Below are positions 23,158 to 31,846 of a stretch of DNA of 64,000 nucleotides, in pieces. Source of the stretch: Phlegmacium glaucopus (taxonomy: Eukaryota > Basidiomycota > Agaricomycetes > Agaricales > Cortinariaceae); contig MU130358.1 in assembly GCA_015039465.1 (NCBI GenBank), forward strand, positions 514,878 through 578,877, written 5' to 3'. Both the position numbers and the translations under genes were made by a program. The notes under the pieces were generated by a model. That model did not search any database. It saw only the letters and a list, made by a program, of their open reading frames with translations, and was not told the origin of the DNA. Each line of letters opens with the position of its first letter. Positions within the stretch are counted from its first letter, which is position 1.

Positions 23158-23280
23158 TCGCCAAAGTCAAATGTTGGCACTACGATAGCAGAGAGCTATT
23201 GAATATACAATTAGAACGTGGCAAGCTAGCGACGGGATGGACACAACCTACCAGAACGTACCCCAGAAATCAAGGAGCTA
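23158..23280 (-). pseudogene. 4CL-like ligase, broken paralogue, middle fragment between two transposons
   Basis: Matches the intact ligase around 12047-12165 ('tcgccaaagtcaaatgttgg', 'ttgaatatacaattagaa', 'ggcaagctagcgacgg'). It is bounded on the left by the CATCAG element and on the right by the 6.6-kb element; the flank resumes briefly at 29837 ('gttggatcaaaa' versus 'gtggatcaatg' in the intact copy) and then fades. Confidence 0.75.
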
Positions 23281-23304
23281 CAGTTGACTTGCTCATAATG
23301 CATA
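23281..23304 (+). repeat. Left terminal inverted repeat of the helicase/DUF6589 element
   Basis: Perfect inverted match to 29813-29836; begins CAGTTGACTTGC and ends ATGCATA. Confidence 0.9.
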
Positions 23305-23747
23305 CGCAATGAACCGGCCCTCAGGTTATGCATTATCACATTTATGCATAACGACAATTGTCACGCTGTGTGAGAATATGTGACATTGACTAATTTAGAA
23401 ATATGTGACTGATTAGATTACATCTTCTACTGATCTTTCATAGTAAAATAATTGTTAATCTGTGTCTGCTTCGCCATTAAAAGTTCCTATCTACGAAGTG
23501 CACCCCGAAATCCTTCTCCACAGGTTTTTACGTCGTTTTCAGTGTGTCTTTCACATCTTTTTGTGGCTTTTGTGTAGTCTTGTTCAATTCGACGACTGTT
23601 GGCAGGGTGGGTTCCTTCGGTGTTAAAGGAGCCAGAATTCCGATCGGCTTTATGATTCTAGGATCACATGTACTAAACACGTGAGCTGATTTCGAGCGTG
23701 TCGTTGATCAACGATAATGTATTTCAATTTTCCTAAGTCCAATCCTC

Positions 23748-25108
23748 ATGAATACCCCGACCGCTGCTCCATTTTCATGGCTCAGCTCCGAAGGAAAATC
23801 AATGATACATGAGATTATCCAACAACGGATCCCCCAGTGGCCTAATGGGCCTCGAGATTCTCAAGTCGAGTGTTGGGCACACAATCTCGAGCGAATTCCG
23901 ACACTGTTAATCGCATCAACGGGTTGGGGGAAAACTGCAGCGTTTTTCGGTGCCGTTATGGTTCTTCAGCACCTCAACCATACTCGACGACATGGCCTAC
24001 CAAAACCCCCAGCAAAACCTGTTGCTCTCGTGGTCACACCATTGATCGAGCTTGGAAATGCACATGTATGTCGCCTACCAGCATTATACTGCTCTTTTTT
24101 TATTACTAATACGTCACTAAAGGCCCAAGAGATTGTTGAACTTGGCCTGAATGCAGTCTCGTTGAACGCTGAAACTCTACAGGCAGCTAACACCCAAGGT
24201 CGAAACTTGTTTTCCGAGATCCAGGAGTGTCAGTGGTCTGTAGTCCTTCTATCTGCGGAACGACTTGTATCCAGCGAAATCGACAAGGTTCTTCGGAACG
24301 AAAATTTCAGGGACAATCTTGTCCTGCTAGGGATTGATGAAGCACATCTTCTTGTTCCCTGGGGCAAGGATTTCCGACAAGCATACCGCCAAATCCCCCT
24401 CCTTCACAAGCGCCTTCCTTCCCATACTGCAATAGTCTTGGTCACTGCCACCCTCTCCACAGGGCGTGATTTCAGATCCCTTTGTAACGAATTCAACTTC
24501 AAAGCTGGTCGATACCACTGCATCCGACTCTCCTCCGAACGCCCCAATGTTCGTATGATTATTCGAGGACTCACGCACAACCTCTCTGGGTACCAATTCC
24601 CGGATATTGCATGGGCCTTCAAACGTGGCGTCAAGGCCGTCATCTATTGTCGCACTCTTGACCTTTGCTTCCGAGTCGCACTATATGGATGGAGGCAATA
24701 CCCCCCTGGCGTTGCACGACTCGACAATGTACGACTCTGGACCTCAATAACATCACCATCATACAATGCTCGGACTCGTGAACTCTTTGCAAAACAGGAG
24801 CAAACGACAACCATCGTAGCCTCAATTGCGTTTGGGATGGGTATGAATGTCCGAAATATCACAGATGTTGTCAATCTTGGCCTTCCTAGCACTTTGTGCA
24901 CTCTCGTTCAGTGAGTTCGCCATCCTCACCTCGCCCTGCCCTCTTGCCAACCTCACTACCAAATATCTCATCATCCGTATGTGAGCCAACATCTCCCAGA
25001 CAGGGATATCGAGATCTTTTTGCCAAACAACGATTTCATGATGTTGGATCTAGAGAAAATAATGAGAACATTGATCCAAAACGCAGAAAGGTGAGGTCTG
25101 GGCCTTGA
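23748..25108 (+). CDS. RecQ-like superfamily 2 helicase, apparently shortened
   Basis: Starts 'MNTPTAAPFSWLSSEGK' at 23748. Walker A is 'IASTGWGKT' (residues about 56-63), motif II 'LLGIDEAHLL' (DEAH at about 197-200) and motif III 'LVTATLS'; motif VI-side residues include 'AFGMGMNVRNITDVVNLGLPS'. A 57-bp intron around 24067-24123 restores continuity at 'NAH/AQE'. After 'LCTLV' a GTGAGT donor begins an intron of about 90 bp (24912 to about 25002), then a short basic tail 'YRDLFAKQRFHD...DPKRRKV' ends at 25108. Family members I recall continue with an Arg-finger motif (QQxGRAGR) right after LCTLVQ; it is missing, so ATPase-coupled unwinding may be impaired. Nuclear, presumably assisting transposition or replication of the element. 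Confidence 0.75.
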
Positions 25109-28100
25109 TTTCATGGAGTATAAACTTACCAACACTCTCGATCATATAGACTTCACCATCAATTGCAGCCATTCGCTGATGTGGTATGTGCTGCCGCCGC
25201 TGATCTGGAATGTCCCCAAGTAATTCATCATCTGGTAAGTCTTCGTCCTCTTGTAGCGCTGCCCTCTCTAATTCCTCTGACTCCTCAGCTTCTTCTAACA
25301 CTTCATGTACTTCATTCATTGCTGATGAATCCGATGTAGCCATGTGCATTTTGGTAATAGTTGATGTGATTGTACTTTTTGCAACGAAATCATGGACTTT
25401 CCCACCTTGAAGAGTCTTGGTACCTTCTGTTAGGTCATCACGGTCGATGGTGGCAATGTTTCTACCTGGACGAAAACTATCAACTTCTTCCTCTCGGAGA
25501 TGATTCATGACAACACGAAGCTCATTGTCTAGAATGCTTTCTCCATGAGTTTTGGCGTGCCTTTTTAAGGTAACATTTTCTTCCATTTCATCTTTAAGAT
25601 TTAGGAAATTGTTGACGTTCATTGAAAGGACCTTGCGATAAAAGACATCGTCAAATTGCTTCCCTTTGTGTTGAGCAAGATCCTCGAGCCAGAAGTTGAA
25701 GTGTTCCTGCATCAAATCCATTTCAATGAAGTGGCCTTGCTGACCTTTTAGGTTGACAACCCAGTTCTTCTGAATGGCGTCAATCAAGAGATCGCTCCAT
25801 TTCCATTTAAAGTTGCAAAACAACTCCATCAGAAACTGACAGTAATATGGGTTTCCACTGCCAGCAAAGGTAACAAGCCAGACCTACAGAGCGCAACGGT
25901 TGTTGTCTTCAACCATGTACATCTTTCTTGAAACTCACCTTCATTATTTCCCACACACGCCCACTATCACCCTCTGCCACAGCCGTACAAACCTCTCTCC
26001 ACCATATGGCGTTTCGGATGAATAAAATTGAGTTCGCAAGTGTAGTGTCAGCCTGAACTTTGGGTTCCTCAGGTGGGAGGGGTAGCTTAAGTTCGTCATC
26101 ATCATCATCCATTGCAACATCCCCACTCATGCTCTGGCTCAGTCTGGTCCATTCTGATCCTCTGGGTGGCCGGTTCTCGGGTGGTGCGCTGGCATTTAGT
26201 GCAGAATTATATGCCTGTGTGGTACCATGTCGCCGACACAGGACTCTTGCAATATTGAGCAGCTCCTCAAAGGTAGGCAACACATGTTGACCAGCGAAAT
26301 ATTCAACCAGATTTGTAGTCGCAAAATGTAACCTGAATTTGGTCGGTAAGTATACCCAACTTGTTTTGTTAATCACTCAACTCCCAGCAGACTAGCAGAT
26401 GTGAGTCAAGGGCGAGATTAACAAGGTGCGCACCGTCATAAAAGTCTACCTTTCTCATATCTGATGGTGTTGGGCACTCTGCCAGCCTTGCAATGGTTGC
26501 CAGGGAGTTTGGCTCATCAGAAGACCCCCAGTGTGTCCGGACTATTCGGCTCAAGTCGGTCCATTTGGTATGCCAAAGTTCAAGAAGAGGAATCATCCAC
26601 CGGTGTCAGTACGCTAGGTGCTGTACTAACTGAGGTGTGATGCGGCTCGGGGCTTCGGTGGCCTAAACACTGAGTCAAGTATATGCAGAAAGGTTCCAAC
26701 TAAGGTAGGGCGACGAGATATGAGACGAGCGAAACGAGGAGCAATGTAATGACGAAAGGGCGACGAAGGAACGAAGTGGCGACGCAGTGATGAAGGGGAG
26801 ATGCAGTGACGAAGGGGAGACGCAGTGACGAAGGGGAGACGCAGTGACGAAGGGGCGACGCAGTGACGAAGGGGCGACGCAGTGACGAAGTATAGTCGCT
26901 GTATGGGCGACTCGCAGTAAAACGCAATGAAACGAAGGCGAACGACGAGAGAGACGATGACAAGACTTAATTCTATACTCTGGGGAGAGAGGCGAATACT
27001 TTCTTATTGTTCTTGTAACTAAGTTACATGGGTTTTTTATAGTAGAGGTGATTAGAATAAATGGGGAAATGAAGCACAAGGTGTGTGGAGTAAATAGCAT
27101 CAAAAAGCATAAGGAGTTAAGTGAGAAAATACAAAAAGTCGCACCATAAGATAAAAGGAGCATGGAGAATAACTGGTAGCTAGGTAACAGTAAAATGATG
27201 CGAACATGATTTTGGCACGGTGAGGGGATGCATAAAAGTAGGAATGATAGGAAATCAAAAGAAGCGAAGTGATGCGCAGCATGGGCGACTTTTAGGAAAA
27301 TGGGTAATGATGAAGATGGTGAACAGGGTGGAAAGGGCGATGTAGCAACAAGAGGGGTGATGTAGGACTGAAAGGTGTGACATAGTGACAAGGGCAATGT
27401 GGCAATGAGAGGGGCGATATGGCGACTAGAGGGGCGACATGGCGACTGAGAGGGGCGACGTAGCGATGAGAGGGGCGACGTAGCGATGAGAGGGGCGACG
27501 TAGCGATGAGAGGGGCGACGTGGCGATGAGAGGGGCGACGTAGCGATGAGAGGGGCGACATGGCGACAAAAGGGCAATTCCAGTTGGTAGAGCATAGCCA
27601 TGTTCATCACCGGAATGAATGGAAGTCGTCAGATTCCATTGCAGACATCTTCTTAAGGGACAATAGCATATTGAAAGTTTTGCCATCACCCGACCAAATG
27701 GAAGCCACATTATTGAGTGTCTCGGTTTTCATCCCCATCTGCGTTGATGCAAAATCAAGAATACCTTCCTTCATCCCCTGTATAAGCATCTCATTGGCGC
27801 TGTTGGTTGCAAGAGGTGTGACTTTCGTACGTCTCATTTTAGGGATTTGATTTTTGGACACTGATGATGCCACATATTCACGTAGTTTCTGGCGATATGG
27901 CAAAAGTGCTGGCACAAAGTTGAGAAGACGCTGGAGGAAATGAACAACAGCTACGTTTTCAAGATGCTGTGCCTCGATATCCTCCAGAATAAGGTCCGTC
28001 GTCAATTTCTTTCTCTCCTGTTGTTTTTGACGCTGGACAATATCATTCATGTCAAAGGCCTCTGGGTGGTAGTCCTCCATTTCAACTGCTGTCGCTGCAA

Positions 28101-29180
28101 GTCCAGTGATCATTCGGTTTTCTTTTCCAATACGGTGATCTCGTTGGCGTGCGTAAGCTTGAATGTTGTCACTGACCACAATAAAATGATGCCCAGCTTC
28201 TATTGCAGCCCGGAGGTCTTCTTTTTTCTGTTTAGCCATCTGTCGCAGAGCTTGGTACACTGTCTGATATGAAACCGATTGCCCAATTCGGCTCTCAACA
28301 CGGAAAACTGTGCTTGGTGCCTTGACTGCGAAAAGCCAAATCCCGCGACAAAGTGCATATAAACTGGCTCGGTTGGAGTGCCCGAATGTCAAGGACATTA
28401 ACGTGTTTAAGGTGACCTGTTAACTCATGAGCAAGAGCTCAATGCATCATCATTATGACTTACACCATCCTCAGGGCGATAGACTTGAACCACATCTTCG
28501 AAATTCACCGGATGTCGTTCTTTGGTTATGTAAGAGTTGAGAAGGAAGGACATAATAGGTGCGTTCTCATTTGCAATGGCTCGAATGGCTGAGAGACTGA
28601 AGGAATTGACTTTATCCCAGGACACTTTGTACTCTTCGTTTTTGCCACGTCCACCCTCCTTCACTTGAGCCCAAAGATGGAGACCCATGTCACGGGAAAT
28701 CATGTGGTCAGCCTCCTCGCTAACCTTCCTGGACACCAATGTTGTTGCCCATGTCACCAATGCAGGATATCCATGACGTATTGCATCAAGGCTCAAGTTC
28801 GACATGAACATATTTGTTCCTGGTGGAGTACTTGTATCGTTCTTGAGAAATGTTGTTCTTTGCGCGTCCTCATAGAGGAGCTTGAGGATGGTGCCGAGGT
28901 AAGGCTTGGTTGTCCCATTTAACATTGATTTAACCACTCTCTCATGTCTTTCATCGAGTTTTTCTTTCTGAAATAGCTGTGCCAGAAACTTCGGAACATC
29001 CCAGCCTACCTTCTCGATAGCATCAAAGATAGTGTTCAGCTTCACAGTGTTCGAGCGCGGAGGTTGACGGCGAGACGAGGACGTCAGATGGGGCTGGTTT
29101 GCTGAGGCCACCAGTTGGTTTGGGGTTTGAAAAGACTGTTGATTGTCAAAATGCCCTCGGTGGGGAGTCTCTGGTGGCAT
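25050..29180 (-). CDS. DUF6589 protein, candidate transposase of the 6.6-kb element
   Basis: Multi-exon minus-strand gene. Start ATG 29178-29180 ('MPPETPHRGHF'), stop at 25050. Ordered segments: 'LNTIFDAIEKVGWDVPKFL', 'LTFGHSNRASLYALCRGIWL', 'HHFIVVSDNIQAYARQRDHRIG', 'IASIWSGDGKTF'-like ('VASIWSGDGKTFNML'), 'LELWHTKWTDLSRIVRTHWG', 'WVVNLKGQQGHFIEMDLMQEHFN', 'DDVFYRKVLSMNVNNFL' and 'FRPGRNIATIDRDDL'. This is the DUF6589 pattern. Asp near 28169 (VVSDN), Asp near 27686 (WSGDG) and Glu near 25705 (MQEHFN) have the spacing of a DDE/RNase H-type nuclease; that reading is my inference. About 1 kb (26640-27607) between 'FHSFR' and 'LLELWHTKW' is non-homologous and minisatellite-rich, probably an expanded intron or an insertion; I could not find an acceptor that keeps frame, so the copy may be inactive. 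Confidence 0.7.
26772..26893 (-). repeat. Minisatellite 1, 19-bp unit
   Basis: Tandem copies of 'gcagtgacgaaggggagac' and the variant 'gcagtgacgaaggggcgac', six or so units, within the 1-kb segment that splits the DUF6589 coding region. Confidence 0.85.
27400..27562 (-). repeat. Minisatellite 2, 20-bp unit
   Basis: Tandem copies of 'gcgatgagaggggcgacgta', about eight units with decay toward the left end. It shares the 'ggggcgacg' core with minisatellite 1, so both may derive from one ancestor. The long minus-strand Ser/Pro/Arg reading frame here is a by-product of the repeat. Confidence 0.85.
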
Positions 29181-29836
29181 GGTAGTGGTTTTATAAACCG
29201 TACACTATTTTATTTCCGCAATATTCATCACTATGCAAAGGAAGCGGTGAAACATGTCTTAGAGCTGCCTCATGCTGATAAGATTAGATTGGATTCGCCA
29301 TACCACGTGATGTTCAAAATGTGTTGATTTTTGACCGAGAATGCCGAATCAACCCACCCACCAAAGGGCCGTCAAATTAAGACAGACCTTATATAGTATA
29401 GTGATCGATTGTCATCACATTATCATTAGGTCTGTTTTAGGAGACTAGCTTTTGTGTATAGGGTGCCGGTTTTTCACATATCATTCACGTTTTTTCTGCC
29501 CCAGAAGACATAGAACGCTGGTAATATTCTAGAATTTGAAGACAAGGCCTTGATCCCCCAGGAATAAATAGACTCTTTCATTTTGTTATGAAAATCAGCT
29601 AAATTTATACATTTTGAATGATAAATATGCAAACTATCAGTACAAAAATGCAACAGTAATCTAAAAAATCCCCTATTTCCTCCAATCTGATAATGCGTAT
29701 TGCCAAAATAATCCTATGCGTTATGCATTATGCATTATGGATGTCAAATCCCTGCAAACCAACTCTGTTTCGCGAAAATCCCATGCATTATGACAAATAT
29801 GCATTATCATGTTATGCATTATGAGCAAGTCAACTG
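29181..29836. other. 5' flank of the DUF6589 gene and right end of the element
   Basis: Non-coding. It holds six or more TATGCATTATG/ATGCATTATC words between about 29690 and 29820 and the right terminal inverted repeat 29813-29836. The left end has the same words at 23330-23355 in opposite orientation. Confidence 0.6.
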
Positions 29837-30100
29837 TAGTTGGATCAAAATTTAAGTCCTGGGCACGTGAAACAAAAAACTTCTATTAATAATAATATTA
29901 ATAATCATGGTAATAATTAATTATGTATATCTTAAATTCTTCGATCGCTACTAGTACTCGTCGATGCAAACGATCTGGTCCAATGCCTACTTGATCTATG
30001 CCGGGGCCACTCCACCCATCTCGACACTACCGATGTATGCATTGTCTTTCTTTTGTTTTTATTTGTTGTTAAACTTCATCGTAATTTACATAATACAGGC
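29837..30100. other. Short non-coding flank between two mobile elements
   Basis: Begins with the TA duplication and a weak continuation of the ligase block, then AT-rich 'taataataatattaataatc' at 29887-29906. A short ATG-led frame from 29964 is not convincing. Confidence 0.4.
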
Positions 30101-30939
30101 TATCCGAGTCGTTTTTTTTTTTTTTCGAATCTTGTTTATAGTGCATTTGTGCTACAAGCATATGTACACTCGGTCGGAGATCTAAACTAGAGGACTACTT
30201 TACTATAGGTCGGCTGTATTTGGACGTATCCGCATATATCTATACCTAAGGTAGTTGTATGCTATAGTGGACGGTAATGACTGCCTTTCGGTTGTCCCGT
30301 TGCCGGGGTCGTGCTTACACGTTTCGTCACCTTGCTGTTGATCCTAATCCCCCATTATCCCCAACCAGAACTTCTACTAGGTACTTCGTTGTTTATAGAT
30401 CCGAGATGCGTTCCCACGTGTTTTCCCTACTAAATCGCGGCTTGGAAACCTCCACCAGAGCGTGTGTTGCCACTAAGCTGCGTGACTGATGATTTGAAGC
30501 GGTGCCGGTACTTGAATTGTATTAATACCTATGCCGATGGCCTCGTTGCAATTGTCAATGAAACCGGAGATACGGGATGATGAACGTAGAAGGCCGAAAG
30601 GGCCGACGAAGCCGATATTGGTGCACCAACATGGTGAGAAGTGATGGAATGATGTAATCTCCCAATATGCGTCGCCAGAGTATAGTATTGGTAATTGCGG
30701 TGTAGCCTCCCATATTTACTATTAAACTCGTCACACTGCTAATATCACAGAGGACCCCAAACAACCCCCCATCTCAGACAAATATGCCCAACTAGTACCC
30801 GAGCGGTCCGAAGCTCCTGGTGTCAACATGTAGTCCAGAAGGTTGCAAGGCAGGGAATCGAACCCATGACCTAGGTACCTGTATTGCACCCAGGCCCTCG
30901 ATGATACCACTATACCACCGAGGCCTTATCCGAGTCGTT
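30101..30939 (-). mobile_element. tRNA-headed SINE with 13-bp target duplication
   Basis: TATCCGAGTCGTT occurs at 30101-30113 and 30927-30939 as direct repeats flanking a minus-strand insert (30114-30926). The insert's 5' end is tRNA-like: GGCCTCGGTGGTATAGTGG (pol III A box) with a B box GGTTCGATTCCC about 40 bp further (plus coordinates 30853-30864). The 3' end is a run of 14 T on plus, i.e. a poly(A) tail, overlapping the left repeat. The sequence after the B box does not pair with the 5' acceptor strand, so it is not a tRNA gene. At about 813 bp it is long for a SINE and may be composite. Movement would rely on a LINE reverse transcriptase. Confidence 0.75.
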
Positions 30940-31846
30940 AATAGTCCGTTGCTCTCTCCTCCTTTTCTCCCATTTCTTTTCATTATTTCCTTGACTCCCA
31001 GAAGAAGCTCGCGTTGCGACCATACTCTAGCTTTGAAACTTAGGTGTCGTGAAAGAACTTACGAGAATGGTTGAAAGATTGACAACACTCAAAGATGGGT
31101 CGGACCTGGATGTCATGGTGTAGGGGGCAGCTAAAAAGCAAACTCGTGATGAACCGAGGGCAGAAAAGCTATGCGAAAGTGTTTTTTGTTGCTATAGAGG
31201 GTGTGGTTGCATTATGGTTGACAGATGCAGCAGTTGAACTGGTAAGTATTTGTTTGCCCAACTTCTACTCCTATGATTGTTGCTAATGGTGTATATATTA
31301 GGCGTTAGGTGGTCTTTTCAAAGTGATAGCGTCCTTTCCTTTGGGTATCACCTTATTATCGTTACCTGCCGGTTCCAATATGCAAGGTATTCAAGTGAGA
31401 CCGACCCAAGGCAATAATTTGGATGTATTATTATTAAGTAAAGGTGGGTTGAAACACAAAGTGACTCTTTGATCTGGGAAAAATATTATAGTATGAGTGG
31501 GCTATGGTCTGCGGTAGTATGTAGAAAATATGCACCTATTCCAATTCTTCCATCTTTTTATCCTCCTTGTTAAATTAATATCTTTTGCCTCCCCTCTCTG
31601 TGCATAAATTACGACCTAATAATCATTATCTCAGAAAACATAAGTTACATCCCTTTAACTCAAGAATCCATTATGAAAGTGAACAGCAATACGACACTGT
31701 ATTCTTGGAGATGACGATGATACCGAAGCACAGTGGAAACTGAACCATCCCTGTAAGTAATTACCTATGGTGAAAGGTAAAGACAGGCTTTGGAACACAC
31801 CAATTTCGCAAGGACTAGAACATTTGAGAGCAGAATAAAACCCCAT
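30940..31846. other. Intergenic with decayed coding fragment and conserved 3' flank of WD40 copy C
   Basis: Around 31140-31440 a plus-strand frame spliced at a GTAAGT donor near 31241 reads 'VVALWLTDAAVEL' then 'ALGGLFKVIASFPLGITLL', unrecognised and probably a relic. From about 31388 ('ggtattcaagtgaga') the sequence matches the modules upstream of copies D-F (41868, 57815), and from about 31665 ('ccattatgaaagtgaacag') the 3' flank of every family member. Confidence 0.5.

Larger units (their letters stand above)
23281..29836. mobile_element. 6,556-bp transposon with DUF6589 protein and RecQ-like helicase
   Basis: Perfect terminal inverted repeats of at least 24 bp begin CAGTTGACTTGCTCATAATG at 23281 and, reverse complemented, at 29836. 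The intact ligase block reads 'ggagctagtggatcaa'; here 'ggagcta' [element] 'tagttggatcaa', consistent with a TA target duplication. The subterminal zones are rich in TTATGCATTATG-like words on both sides (near 23330-23355 and 29690-29820). Two genes converge inside: a RecQ-like helicase on plus and a DUF6589 protein on minus, with about 60 bp of 3' overlap. Both ends and both genes suggest a once-autonomous element. Confidence 0.8.

Noticed and set aside
27325..27570. CRISPR-like array
   Set aside because: Repeats of 20 bp are directly tandem with no unique spacers and lie in a eukaryotic genome context.
26675..27610. Long minus-strand open frame rich in Ser/Pro/Arg/His ('APLIATSPLSS...')
   Set aside because: It is generated by the 19- and 20-bp minisatellites, which stay open in several frames; no family resemblance and it interrupts the DUF6589 gene.
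30830..30926. Possible tRNA gene on the minus strand
   Set aside because: A and B boxes are present, but the sequence after the T arm does not pair with the 5' GGCCTCG acceptor strand; flanking target repeats and a poly(A) tail show a SINE head.
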